Shown piece after piece: positions 47,713 through 60,850 of a stretch of 64,000 nucleotides of DNA; positions within the stretch are counted from its first letter, which is position 1, and each line of letters opens with the position of its first letter. The notes below the pieces were generated by a model. The model searched no databases, was not told the origin of the DNA, and saw nothing but the letters and a program-made list of their open reading frames with translations. This stretch comes from Neckera pumila (taxonomy: Eukaryota > Streptophyta > Bryopsida > Hypnales > Neckeraceae): contig OZ018409.1 of the NCBI GenBank assembly GCA_963969595.1, positions 15,470,975 through 15,534,974 of the forward strand. The letters are read 5' to 3'. The position numbers and the translations under genes were made by a program.

Positions 47713-50700
47713 TCATTCTTCCTTAGGAAGTGATTCCATACAAGTGCAAGCTTCGTAGAAACAACATCGTTTCAAACATGTCGACCATTGCTTCAACACA
47801 GGATCTAACCGTTCTCCAAACTCGTAACGTTCATTGCTATAATCGTCGTTCATCCCAAACTTCAATATAAACAAGTAGATATTATCAGCCTCCAATGACT
47901 TCACCAGCATAGCATTCTTCAGCACATGCTCGAGGATGAATAGAATGCGCGCAAAAGTTGGATGAGCAAGATCAGGATGAATATTACGTTCACTTGAAGA
48001 ATAATTAAGTTGTTGATGAAGAAAGTCAATAATGTGACTTGATAATCTTGGAATGGTAGTCTTCAGAATGACCTCTGTTGAATATTTTGCAACAACTAAA
48101 GAAAGTATGCCCAAGTCCTCATGCTCACACAATGCTTTGATAGCATACTCAATTCCTCCCTCTTTTTCTCCCAATGAATTGTGTTTGCTTGCTAATCTAT
48201 GATCTCTAGTGGCAAGTGATGTTATTTGGTTCATGTAGTAAGCAACATCCTTCCTAATGCAGCTCCGAAGTTCAGCCTCACTCTCCTCAATACATGATAA
48301 TCCCTACCCAAAAAGTAAAGGAAACCTCCACATGTAAGTGACAATTTCATCTTTACCAACCAATAACTTCCAAGGTTTTTGAATATCATCTCTACCTACA
48401 ACAACCTTTCACACTAGCTCACAAAATTCAATGATGACATAAACATGCACAAAAATTCAAATGATCACATACACATGCAGAAAGGTTGTGCGTAGATACT
48501 TACAGGGAAGATACTACCATTTAGTCCCTCCATAGATAGTAGCTCTTGTTCCCACAACCAAAGCACAAGAGGTTCCAAGAACTCCACACATCCACCCAAA
48601 TTGCAAATGCGTTTTCTAGCCAACCTTCCAAAACCACCATGTATCATTGAAATTCCACTCTCAAACAAGTAAACTTCCTCCAACCTCTTCAAGTTGATCA
48701 TGCTTGGAAGCTCCTTCAAAGATGTGCACAAACATGCCCGTAGACGGCACAAAGATGTCACGTGCTCTAGCTCAACTAAGCTTGTGAGATTTTCACAAAA
48801 AGAAACATCAAGTTCTTGCAAATGTTGCAACTTCCCAATACCATGGAGCTCTGATAATCTTGTCAAAGAGACATCAAGTGTCTCCAAAGCAACAAGATCG
48901 CATAATCCTCGAAGCTCTACCATTGAATAACAAGCACACAGGTTAAGAACCTTCAAGTTTGTCAATGAGTTTGAGCCAATCACGGATTGTAGTAAAGGGC
49001 TACAAACACAAACCTTCTCTAACATAGTCAAATTGCCCAAATTGGGGAGACTCCGATAAAAACCAAAAATAATCAGCTCCCGCAACTTCCTGCACCCACC
49101 AAGGTTTGGAGGATGGAGGATATCTATACAACGATACTTCAATTCTAAAAACTGCAAAGCTGTCAATGATGACAAGTCTCCAAGAGAAACTTGGTTGATC
49201 GAAATGTCTAGACGGAGCCATTCAAGATCCTTCAACTTGTTCACTCCTCGAAATTTCTCACCAAGCTTCTCACAACCTACAACATCCAAGATTCGTAAAC
49301 CATCCATGCCTTCAACATCTAATTCCTCAAGGTTCGAGCATTCATAAACTTGAAGCACATCCACTTTGGAACAATGAAATAGGTCCTCTCTCTTGATGCT
49401 CTTCACTTCACTCTCATATATCCCCATCCTCTTTAAATCTCGGCATTCCCACTCTCTCCGGAGTTTAGGAGGCAAACAAACTCCCAAATCATATAAAAAA
49501 CAACTAGCTTGATTGCTAGATTCCAAAGCTTGAACCTCTTCTTCCGCAAATTCAAGATACAAATCATGGATACCAAATTCCAACTCCGTGCCAATCATGG
49601 CAAAGTCAAGAAGTACCTTCCGCTTCAAAGCCTCCAACTGAAATTACAAGAAAAAGTTAATGATCATCTCTTTATGCCAATCAAACAAAAACTTGAGAAC
49701 CCACCAATCAACAATAAAAGATATCTAACAAACTCTATTAAGTCCAAAACAAAGAACACTCAAAGGACACATTTATACAAGTAAAAATGCATAACCTCAT
49801 CATTACAATTTCCATTGCCAAAAAGACTTACACTTTGCATAATAGAAAAGATGTCGCATCCATGAGCATGTTGGAGCCATCTCATTAAGTCAAATTTTAG
49901 GTTCCACCACTTGATGGCCTCGGTAGCACCAATCACAAAGAGTGCCAAGTCCAAGAATACGAGTTGGTCTCTTGGCTTCAATGAATCATAACCTTGTCTC
50001 AAAAGAGAAAAAAGGGGGTGGGAATCATCATTGAAGTGGTTGAACTTGTGGATGCACAAATTCTCTAGGCTTCTCCTCCATTCCAATGGACATCTACTAA
50101 TCTGTCCCAACTGAGTTCCCCAAACCTTCAAAGCTAATGGCAAGTACTGTTGATTGCTTGAATCACTTCTCAAACCACTTGAACTTCTCTTTGAAAAGTG
50201 GCATGCTTCCACACACCCATTAATAACATCCCACTCTTGCTCATTGATGTTATTCGTAGAGACCAAACCAACATAATGAAGAAACAGCTCTGTTGAATCA
50301 CGTTTGTCCAATTCAGGCATTTCCATGCAATGGCACTCTTCAAAACCCAAACTCTTCAAAACTTCATGTGACCTTGAAGTCACCAACACCTTGCTACCCA
50401 CTTTGTAATTTAGTTGCAGATACATTTTAGCTTCCTCAATGTCCTTAGGCCACACATTGTCCAAGCAAAGAAACACCTCTTGATGTTGCATACATTTGTT
50501 CAATAGCATTTTCAGCTGTTCAAAACAACCAATGCAAAGTCAAGTTGCAAACAAGACTGCGTGCTAATATACTTGAAGTCATTTAGCTTGACCCAAACCT
50601 AACGAGTACCTTCCCATATAACACAATCATCATTGTAAAACCCATCATTCAACAAACACACCCTTAAAGCCAAAATGTTCAGGTTTTAAACAACAAATGA

Positions 50701-52492
50701 ATGCACACAGGTCTCACATAGGAACACTAATTTTTTATTCATTCATATGTTCATATACATAAGTTAATACTTTAAATATTTATTAAATTATCAAAACCCA
50801 CTCCGCAGTGATCCATGGTTCATGGAATACAACTAAACATCACCTCAAACCCTATTTCCTTGGATTCAAACATTCATTGTTCAAAAAAAAAGAACATTAT
50901 TAGTAAGGAAAAACACAATGGTTTGAGTTCAACACAATAAACTTCAAAAGCTATAAATTTAGTAAATCACTCATCTCAAGTTGCACCTTGACAACAAATA
51001 TTCACATATTCTAGAAAATCTAATCTTTAAGAAGTTAATCGTCTACCAACTTACTTCCTTGAATCAATCAATATGTACAATGTACATACCTTGTCAAGAT
51101 CATTGGGCAAACTTGCTTCACCCATCAAATCTTGAAGTACTTGCCTTCGTAACACACCAACATCCTTTGTACCAAGTTCCACGTGACAAAAGTCCCCAAC
51201 AAAGTCTCCAAAAGGTCCATTGCACATAGCTTTAGTGATGGTGGTCTTGCCAACACCTCCCATGCCAAATAAACCAACAACTTGCACTTTATAAAGAGGA
51301 TGGTCACCCTTTAAGTCATGAAATTTGGCAAATATAGGCTGCAATTAGGAAAGGCAAAAACAATTCAGTTGAAATAATTGGTGTCACAAACAAGTTCTAA
51401 CATCAAATTAAAAAACAACTAGAAGGTGAAAAAAGATAGAAATGGATAGGAAGATAATACAACACAATAGAAAAGTCCACTAAAAGATCACAAAAAGCAA
51501 AACGATAGGTACCAAAGTGCATCCAAAGCATTCATTAGAACTTCCAAATAGTACATACATAAGAGTAACCTATTACATCAAATGTCCACTACTCAAGATT
51601 AGATAGGACAAACATCTCAAAACAATTGAAAGGCCTAAATATCTTTGAAATTTGGACCAATCGTTCCCAGACATTCCTAGACACTTGAATCAATGAAAAC
51701 CCAACACTATTCAACACATACCCAATAACCCAAGACAAGGGACCCTACAATAGTGCTCAACAAGGCAATGGACAACAATAGAAACAATTCCAAAATTCAA
51801 ACACATTGAAAAGAAGAGCTTCACGTTGGCGACTAAAACAAAACAATCCAGATAGATGCATGGGAAAGAGGTACCTCGCACAACCATTGCAATGATTGCA
51901 CGTGAGAAACGTCATATTTCACGCACGGCAGCACCAACTTGCGCACAGCTTTCACCACTTTTGCAACATAAGTCACCTCACCAACTTTTTCAATGTACTC
52001 CAATCCGTTACTTCTACCAACCACGGACAAAGCAGAAGCCCAAGCACCCACATCCACATCCGGTTTGTGCGTTCTGGTAGTTCGGATATCCTCTGCCGCC
52101 CAACCTTGCCAAATAGCTTGCCATCGCCTTTGGCGCTCCAAAGCCTTGAACTCCGCCACAGAGATCTTATAAAACAAAGGAAGGAGCTTCAAGGTGGAGT
52201 TCGTGGATGCCTGCGCTTTCACAAACTCATTCAACTCGATCATGGGCCACCTCGACCGGGTGAAAAAATCTTCCGATAGCACCAGAATGGCAACATGACA
52301 TTGTCGGGCGGCCTGGATGATGGCTGAGTGAGAATCATGACCCTTGGGCAAACTATCAGGGGATTTGTCGAAAAACGGAAAATAATGAGCTCGCTTCAGC
52401 TCCACGAACAGCCACTCTGTGAAATTCTTCTGTTCGCCACTGTGGCTTAAGAATATGGTATGCTCGCGTTCCAAACCCCATCCCCTGAACAT
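47713..52492 (-). CDS. TIR-NBS-LRR (TNL) disease-resistance-type receptor, five exons
   Basis: Predicted exons (minus strand): 52,492-51,875; 51,338-51,090; 50,515-49,832; 49,637-48,504; 48,303-47,713. All four introns are GT..AG and phase 0, giving 1,091 aa. The ATG at 52,492 is chosen because an in-frame TGA lies just upstream. Residues 8-200 are a TIR domain: HTIFLSHSGEQKNF, FFDKSPDSLPKG, VAILVLSEDFFTRSRWPMIE, with E86 the likely NADase catalytic glutamate by family knowledge. The NB-ARC follows: P-loop GMGGVGKTT (231-239), kinase-2 VFLCLDNVW (303-311), RNBS-B GSKVLVTSRS (329-338), a GLPLA-type motif as YLPLA (413-417) after an unusual Ser-rich insertion, and IHD (540-542) in place of MHD. 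LRRs span about 590-880. The last exon (896-1,091) is a helical-looking extension I do not recognise. Expected role: cytosolic or nuclear immune receptor signalling by NAD cleavage. An alternative exon 3 donor (GAG before GTTATG) would add 14 in-frame residues. Confidence 0.85.
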
Positions 52493-53029
52493 GGACGAAG
52501 TCAAGATAGAACATCAACCACAAATTGCTTCACCTAGTAGAGACGCCTTCGCAAGGGCAGATTTCATCGTATGCAAGTTGAGAAGCAAAATACACGGCAG
52601 AAGACTCCAGAGAGAATTTGACCTTTGGTCAGCATCATCACAACGAGCAACTTTCGCTGCATGAGAAGATTCTGGGACATCCACACGCCTCTTCAGCTCA
52701 TTCACCATCCCGTGCTTCCACTCAACGAACCAGAACTTTCAGCATTGTGCGCCAATCATCTGAATGTCGTCCAAACGAGTCCAATAATCATCAGTCAGAG
52801 GAAGGGATTCTGCTCGACAGCGAATGACTACAATGAGATCTAAGCACCAGCATCCACAACACTGAAGTGTGATAATATACAACATACTTCCTCATAATTT
52901 GTATGACAAAGACTTGCAATCAAGGAGTCCAAGCAACACCATAAGTAAGTCAGTGAAGAATAGCAAGTCCAAATTAACGCATGTGCGGTCAGAACACCCA
53001 CTGATTCAACTGGAGTGAAACAAACTCGT
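52493..53029 (-). promoter_or_regulatory. 5' flank of the TNL gene
   Basis: GC-richer than the rest of the window. It must hold the 5' UTR and promoter, but no TATA box or upstream exon could be chosen with confidence. Short frames on both strands have no motif. Confidence 0.3.
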
Positions 53030-56000
53030 CAATCCAGTAACAACGCTGAGGAATAAAACTGGCAGACAAAAGACTTTCACGGAAGCAATGAAGTCTGCAC
53101 ATACTAATCCTGAAATCTGAGCATTTTTGGCTGACTACCTTGGTTATAGGGCCGTCTCCTTCGAGAGTTAAATTCTACTACATTTGCGAAAACCGGACAC
53201 GTTAGGACATCCCGTACTAATACCAATCATTTGAAACCGCCAAGACTTGACTTGCCAGAATACTCTGAATCGAAATGGCATTCACGCTGCCAAGTTCAAG
53301 CCTTGACCAAGACCACAGGCCGTAAGTACAAAGGGCGTCCTTTCAATAGAACAGGAGAACAATACATCCTCACTCATATTCAAAAGCTCTCGAAGAGACT
53401 ACAAATTCAACCACCCGACCTTCAAGTTCATTTTGCTAAACCGTGACCGACCCAGCTCCAGGGAGCTTAACAGTACAGCATCCAAATCCAATACAGCAGC
53501 TTCCTTGCACTGACGCAACTTGCCACAAAGAAACCACCAGCACAGGAACTACCATCCCTCAACTTGGTCCGGAATTGACATTTGAGTACAAGATCAGACA
53601 GTCATCTGCTCACCCAAAGTCAATGTACACGACGAGAGTGGGCCAAGGAAGCGTAGAAAAAGAGCCTGTCTACTACACTGGACTCCTTCACGGCTGAAAT
53701 TACAGAAAGACTCTCTACTCCGCTAAAAGACATGGTTCAACACAATCAAGCATGTATACATGATTCAAGAAGGCTAGAGTGGATGCTCATAAAGTCTTGT
53801 TCAATTGTATCAGTTGTAACCAATATGCAACTGTTCCAGACAACTCCATACGAAGTAAGTGCGGGCCCGTAAAGAAACCAAACCTAAGAAACGTGAGATG
53901 TGAAGGAAGAGTTCAACCAACTGACCAAGTACATAATGTATTCCATAGCATACAGACATTTCGAAACCACACACAACGTCCAAAGGAAAGGAGATATAGG
54001 AGAAACTAGACCTAACAATATTACCGAATGTGGCGAAATACGCAAAGAAGATGAGCAGCATCATCGCAGTGACTCAGCATTAGAGTGATCTTCTAAACCA
54101 CAATTTATTCTTTTAATCAGGTAAACTAAATTAGTTCTCCAGGTTAAAAAACAGTATGAGGCATGCTGTAGAATATTCAAGTGAAGTAGCCGAAGCAGCA
54201 AATTCTCCTGTTACCTTACAGCATATCGTTCCTTATACACGATCTGTTTTAACAGAACATTTGGAGTATCGTAAACAACATACTCTAATAATTCATGATG
54301 ACCTTTCCAAAGGAGCACAAGCTTGTAGACAGATGGGTCTTTTCATTGACTCTTTTAGGGACACCCAAATCTAAAGGGGTAGAGAATCTCATCCTTCATC
54401 AAATTCATAACGCGAACGCCAAACTCATAACCCACCTCAAAATCTGCCGCACCATCTCCAAGTATCGCCAAGCATCCATGGTCCAGAGTAATCAGAAACA
54501 AGATGAATTACATTCACAAATAAAGGATACCGTATCCAATCTAGATGCTGAGGAACATTGACAGGAAAATCAGAATGCGCCATCGTCCCATGATGCGGCA
54601 TCTTGACGACACTAGCTACATTGTGCAAATAACTCGACGAAAACCCTCAGTGGAGTTTGTGACTACAATGTCCGCTGTTCTAGGTGCTAGCATTGGGAAC
54701 ATTCACACAGAGTTGTATGTACATAGAATTCCAAATAGAAAATGGTCGCGCTGTAGCAAACCGAAATGTACAACAGCCACGCCATGGGGAAAGGAGCAGC
54801 GGGCTGAAAGCTGCTCAGGGAAGACCCCAAGTATGTCCTGTGGAGATGATGGACCCGATTGGAACATATTCAGGGGGGATAGTCAACAGAGCAGCACTCG
54901 GACCTGATCGGATGCCATGGAAACGCATTCAACAGATACTAAAGATGGCAAACAGCTAATGTGCGTCCACATGACAGCGAAGGTATGGTGTGGAAGGAGT
55001 GGTGATACCGAGTGTCTTAGAACGAATTTAGATCTACTTCTCGACTGGATTCACATTGCATACATCACCTCAAACACCAAGTACACTGAGTGTGAACATT
55101 CCCTCCATAAAGATCCGTAAACATGGGAGCATCTTGAGGAGATAGCAGGACAACTTATCTACGCAGAGGGACTTTCATTATCTAGGCAAACCCTAGTAAC
55201 GACGCTGAGGACTAAAACTGTCAGACAAATGACTTTCAAGGAAACGGTTGAAATGAAGTACGCACATGTTAATCCTTAAGTCTGATCGTTTTTGGCTGAC
55301 TACCTTGTTGATAGGGTCGCATCCTTCCAGGATTACATTCTACTACATTTGTACTAATACCAATCATTTAAACCACCAAGACTTGACTTGCCAGAGTACT
55401 TTAAATCGAAATGGCATTCACGCTGCCAAGTTCAAGCCTTGACCACAGGCGGGAAGTACAAAGGGTACGCTTTCATAGAACAGGAGAACAGTCGATCCTC
55501 ACTAATATCCCAAAACTCTCAAAGAGACTACAAGTCCAACTACCCAACCTTCAAGTTCATTCTGCTCAATTGGGACCTCCCCGGCTCCAGGGAACACCTT
55601 AACTGTACTGTACAGCATTTAATTCAACACAGCAGCTTCCTCGCAGTGACACGACTTGCTACGAAGAACGCACCAGCACAGGAACCCCAATCCCTCAACT
55701 TGGACCAGAATTCACATTCGAATACAAGATCAGACAGCCATCTGCTTACCTGAAGTCAATGGACACCTCGACAGTCGACCAAGGAAGCGAGAATTATGGT
55801 CTCACGAATGCTTTCTATACACTGGACTCCTTCGCGGGTGAAATTCCAGAAAGTCTCTCTACTTCGCTAAACACCTGGTTCAACACAATCATACATGTCA
55901 AAATGTTTGAACAATTAAAAAAAGCAAGTGATAAAGTCTTGTTGAATCGTAGCAGTTGTAACCAATATGCAACTGTTCCAGAAAACTCGATACTTAGTGA

Positions 56001-57300
56001 GGTGCAGGCTCCGTAAAGGAAACCAAATCTAAGAATCGGGAGATGTGAAAAGACGAGTTCAACCAATTGACTTAGAAAATAATATACTGCATAGCATACA
56101 GTCATTTTGACACCACGCACAACATGCAAAGGATCCTAGATGTAGGAGAAACTAGATCCAACAACACTCTTGAATTCGGCAAAATACCCAAAGCAGAGAA
56201 GCAGCAGCAGCATCGCAGTGACTCAGCATTAGAGTGATCTTCCAGATTTCATTCTTTTATTCCTGTAAACTAAATTAATTCTCCAGGTCATAAACCACTA
56301 ATATTGGTGGAGAACGAGGTGCTGTAAAATATACAAGTGAAGCCGAAGCAGCAAATTCTCCTGTTACCTCACAGTATCTCGCTCCTGATACACGAGTTGC
56401 TTTAGCAGAATATATGGTGTATCGTAAACAACATACTTTAAGAAATCATGATGATCTTTCGTAATAGCACAAGCTTATAGACAGACGGGTCTTTCATTGA
56501 CTTGTAAATCTAAGGGCGGTATAGAAATCTCATCCTTGATCAATTTCATGACAAGAACCCTAAACTAATAATCAAATCTGCCGCACCATCTCCAAGTATC
56601 ACCAAGCATCCATGATCCAGAGAAATCAGCAACAAGATGAATTACATTCACATATAAAAGATACCAAGTCCAATCTAGATGCTGAGGAAAATTGACAGGA
56701 AAATCAGAATGCGCCATCGTCCCATGATGCGGCATCTTGACGACAACAAGTTATATGGTGCGAATACAGGAAAAAACTCGACGAAAAACCCTCAGTGGGG
56801 TTTGTCATTACAACTGTCCGCTAGCCACAGGGAACATTCACGCAGATTTGCAGGAAAATAGATTTCCAAATGGAGAATGGCCGCGCTATAACAAACCGAA
56901 ATGTACAACAGCTACGCCAAAGGGAAAGGATCCGCGGGCTGCGAGCTACTCAGGGAACACCCCATGTATGTTCTATGGAGATGATGTACTTGATTAAAAC
57001 ATTTCAGCGGGGATCGTCATCAGAGCAGCACTCGTCCCCGATCGGATGCCATGGAAACGCATTCAACAGACACAAAAGATGGCAAACAGCTACTCTCTGC
57101 GAAGGTATGTTCCCACTTAGTGTTCAAAGAGTGGTGGTACAGAGGGTCTCAGGAACAAATTTAGATCTACTTCTCGACTGGATTCACATTGCAAACATCA
57201 CCTCCAACTCCAAGTGCAACAACTGCCAACATTCCCTCCCTAAAGCTGGTCGCATCTTGCAGAGATAGCAGGACACTTATCTAAGCAGAGGGACTTTATT
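53030..57300 (+). repeat. 2.16-kb tandem duplication, two copies
   Basis: Copy 1 is about 53,030-55,190 and copy 2 about 55,190-57,300. Both begin AGTAACaACGCTGAGGA and share CAAGACTTGACTTGCCAGA, AATGGCATTCACGCTGCC, AGGAAAATCAGAATGCGCCA and TTTAGATCTACTTCTCGACT. The offset is 2,159 bp at the left and about 2,135 bp later, because of indels that also break every frame. The composition is clearly GC-richer than surrounding DNA, which suggests gene-derived or once-transcribed sequence. No protein motif was recognised, and conserved words are not confined to one frame. Possible source: a duplicated gene fragment or an unknown transposon. Confidence 0.8.
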
Positions 57301-57913
57301 TATTTAGTCAGATCCTAAGCAGGAAGCTTCCAAATCAATGCCCTAAATCGTGTGCCGACAAAGTAGCACTCGGTGGAACAGGCGGCGAAACCCCAACACA
57401 CCACCAAATCTTCGCCATGCGGAAACTCCTCCGTCAGATAGCTCCCAAAACATTGAAACCTAAGTCTGCCCAAGCGCCCAAGCTAGACCGGGGACAGCAA
57501 GTGTTGCAAAACTTACCTCCACGTTTGTCGGATGAACCCTTCCGCTCCGCCATTCACCTCCAAAGCACCATTCTCGGCATCCTAGAGGCTCACTTCCACT
57601 AAGTTAGAGGCTCCTGAACATGTTTCCTCAATGAAGACGCAAAAGATTGAAGGCGACAGCGCAACATCTACAGAACGCGGCCAACTGTCTGCAAACACAG
57701 AGTTCCGGAGATACCCGACTTGCAGGACGACGAGTCCGAGCTTGCGTGGTCACCAAGATCGGCACCCCTATCGAATCATCCTATTGTAGAAGGACGGACC
57801 TCTGGCCGTGAGGAATGTTGGCCAATGGCGACATGACCCATGACCGTGGTCTTTCAGATTGGAGTTCACGGTCTGACCATCCAATTGTCATGAGCATCTA
57901 AGCTTATCAATCC
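57301..57913. other. GC-richer unrecognised DNA
   Basis: It contains a basic 61-codon frame at 57,417-57,602 (MRKLLRQIAPKTLKPKSAQ) and a readable extension with stops. No family could be supported. Confidence 0.3.
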
Positions 57914-58653
57914 TTAACCCTGGAACGCCGCGGACGCCATTCCATGGCGTTCCAATGATAATATTGTTGAACCAAGAGGAGTTTAAGAGCATTTTTTTCA
58001 TCCTCTTTTTCCTTGTTGACCTTTCACATTGGGTTATGAAGAGTATCCAATTGAGTTCGTACTCTTTCCAATTTTTCTTCACGGAAATGAGAAGCTATTA
58101 AAAAAGCGGATTACTAAATATGCTATTTTAGAGTATTTTAGGAAGTTGTTGCTCTTTGCTTTAAACCTGAAATTTTCCACAAAAATAATATTTTTTGACT
58201 TTGAGTCAAACTAACAAAATGAAGGTCATCTACTCTAGTTTTTATTCCAATTTGAATTTTGAAAAATTCCTAATATTGCATATTTTATTGCAATTTGAAC
58301 ATTGGGTGTATTTTCAATGTCTATTATTTTCTAATTATAGAATGATAGAAATTGAGTTTACACCATGATGTTTGTCATTGTGATATACACTTATGGTGAA
58401 ATTTTCAAATTTTTGGAAGTATTTTTCTATTTAATATGATTTTTCTTCACTTTTTCTTCAAAAAATTCTGTAAAAAATTAATTTTCTCCCAAAAAATCTA
58501 AATTTTTTCTAAAGTAAAGAAGACATGTACTTTCATCTTTGAAAAATAAATATAAATTTTTTCATATATATCTAGTTGCAAAATGGTAGCAAATTGAGTG
58601 ATGGACAGTAAGATTTGAAATCAATGGTTATGGATCCATTAGTTAAGGGTTAA
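57914..58653. mobile_element. TTAA-flanked element, 740 bp
   Basis: The left end TTAACCCTGGAACGCCGCGG, followed by a palindrome (GGACGCCATTCCATGGCGTTCC region), is like family C. The right end is TTAGTTAAGGGTTAA. The interior is AT-rich and longer than in family C. No ORF. The right TTAA also begins TTAACCCCTTTCCC, possibly another element's start. Confidence 0.55.
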
Positions 58654-59064
58654 CCCCTTTCCCACAGATAATGGTTGTATGGTTTCCTGCAGCAAGTACT
58701 CTGGGATTTGCTTCTTCACTCAAGCAGAGCGGTGTTACTTTAAGCCCAAACAATTATTAAGCTTAAACCTCACCAAGCGGCTTTTGTGTGGCTCAAATTT
58801 GATAATATCTGGCTCCATTCTAAGTTGTTAGCATTGAGGGAAGGTGGCATTATCAAGTGGCAAGGGCGTGGCCCTCCCGGCTATGACTTTTATTAGGGTT
58901 CTTTGTTTTCATGGTTTTCTTTGCATAGTTCCTTTTTTGCTCGATATCTTTTCATTTGTCCAACCTCACGGCCTGGCTATTTTGTATTGTGGTTTCTTTT
59001 TATACAATGGGTTCTCTCCATTTGTTAAAAAAATTAAAAAAAGATTAAAAAATTAAAAAAATCC
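58654..59064. other. Intergenic DNA, nothing recognised
   Basis: Moderate GC around 58,700-58,890, with no motif in the frame at 58,844-59,056. Confidence 0.35.
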
Positions 59065-59293
59065 TTAACCCTTAAAGGACAAAGGAGGGACCCTGGAAAT
59101 CATCCCTTTTCATTACTATGTGAATCTTTCCCTTAAAAATTGCAAAAACACTCATTGGAAGTCAAACTATTGTAGCAAACCTCCTCTTTTCATAACAAAA
59201 TTCCGAAGATGAATAGTTCAACTTCTGTCTTCTACAAAGAGATTCTTTGTCATCCATCGGCCACAGAGTGGCTGTGTCACGTTTAAGGATTAA
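59065..59293 (+). mobile_element. Family C TTAA element, copy 3 (229 bp)
   Basis: From TTAACCCTTAAAGGAC to CACGTTTAAGGATTAA. The interior words TCATTGGAAGTCAAACTATT and AAGATGAATAGTT match copy 1 at 38,218. It shares its right TTAA with the next copy. Confidence 0.8.
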
Positions 59294-59514
59294 AAGAGAT
59301 TGTGGAAATCATCCCTTTTGTTACCGTGTGAATCATTGGCTTAAAAAAATGCATAAGTACAAATTGGAAGTCAAACTATTGTAGAAGAGCTACCTTTTTC
59401 AAAATAAAATTTTGAAGATGAATAGTTGCACTTTTGTCCTACTAGGAGTATTTTCTGTCATCCATCATGCATCCATTGGATGTATTTTTGTCCCCATCGA
59501 CATTCAAGTGTTAA
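59290..59514 (+). mobile_element. Family C TTAA element, copy 4 (225 bp)
   Basis: It begins at the shared TTAA (59,290-59,293) and ends CGACATTCAAGTGTTAA at 59,514. The interior AAATCATCCCTTTTGTTAC, GGAAGTCAAACTATTGTAG and TTTGTCCTACTAGGAG follows copy 1. It stands head-to-tail with copy 3. Confidence 0.8.
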
Positions 59515-60850
59515 GCTGATTGGAATGAAAGCTGGTGGAATTTGCTTCGGATTCAGGGATCTGGAATTAAATTGCTATTTCCTTTGGGCTTGTTTTATCA
59601 ATTTCAAATTCTGAGAAGACACCCTCATTAGAACAAAAAATCAACATTTTGATAACTTGAATCAATTTTTTTGATATGTAACCTTTCAAATTCAAACTGC
59701 ATATTAGAGATGATCTAAGAAAAGAAAACACAATGATATCACTTATGGATTGAAAGATTATAATATTTGATTATGAGGGTGTGAAAACTATGAAAATCTT
59801 TTGAATGTCTTTTTGCATGTCAAATCTAAAAAGTTGGTCACCAAAAAAATATGAGGTTGAAGGGCCTAACATGAATAACCTCAATCAATTTATGGCTTCT
59901 CAAAATCTACTCTACAATTTTTTCAAATGAATTTTCAGTGTGATTTTTTTTCCAAGATCTAGTGTATTTGAGGCTCATTTTTAAGAGTTCTCAACACTAT
60001 GGAAAGTCAAGATTGCAATGGTTATCCTTGCTCAAAATCTTAAATAGAAAATCATAGTCATTCATTTTGATAATTGAATTTTTGATGCTAAAAATAAACT
60101 TCAAAAAGAATCTTACAAAAATATTAAATATTAAAATTAGAGATTTGGTAAGGTTTATTTAACTTCAAAGTTTGTTTGACACCATATTTTGGTGCCTTCG
60201 GCATTCAGAGGTTAAAATGTGACAATGGAATCAAGAGCTCAAGACAAAAATATAATAATGGTACTTTGTGTGGGCTTAAATCCAAAGTGTCTATAGCTGG
60301 GCTATATCCATTTAATATTAATTTTGACATTGTCAACTACAAGTTCAATTAAATAGACAAAATCTATGATTGGGAAGTTTTAGTCTGTCATGGTCTCCTA
60401 AAATTTCCTTAGGACTATATTTCAAAGAGGTGGGCAAGAAAATAGCTCTTGGATAACCTCAAAACATTATCTACTTTGGTAATGAGGATTCCAAGTGGAC
60501 TTCTTATTCATAAAAACTATAGCATGGACCTTGGCCAAAGTGTAAATCCAACTTGAACCAAGCCTATCTCTACACCAATTCAATTACTACTTTGATAAGT
60601 GGAGAGGGCTTTTAGTATAGCATTGGCGTAAACCGGCCTTTAGAATAATGAAAAGAATGACAAAAATGACAAAAGTAGACCTTACTATCTTCCTTTCAGG
60701 CTCAACATTGGAAGGAATAGCATGCCTCCTAGCTACAATAAGAACATTGTAGCTAATAGAATATAAATGATAGAAAGCAGTTTAACTATTCCTTATTTTG
60801 AAAATATTCTTGCCCACCACTTCAAATTTTATAACTTTTAATAATGTTCT
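59515..60850. other. Intergenic DNA with a possible TTAA-element end
   Basis: CTTCGGCATTCAGAGGTTAA at about 60,197-60,216 resembles the right end of a family C element (CGACGTTCAAGGGTTAA), but no left partner was paired. No gene. Confidence 0.35.

Noticed and set aside
51896..52279. 127-codon plus-strand frame opposite the TIR exon.
   Set aside because: It is a shadow of the minus-strand TIR coding sequence.
53231..57268. Several 60-130 codon frames in the tandem duplication as genes.
   Set aside because: The frames differ between the two copies because of indels, and no motif is seen.
57417..57602. Basic open frame (MRKLLRQIAPKTLKPKSAQ) resembling a histone tail, with an upstream ACAAAG...GGCGGC stretch like histone H3 coding DNA.
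   Set aside because: The likeness is short, needs frame changes and fades within about 12 codons. It is not strong enough to name a histone pseudogene.
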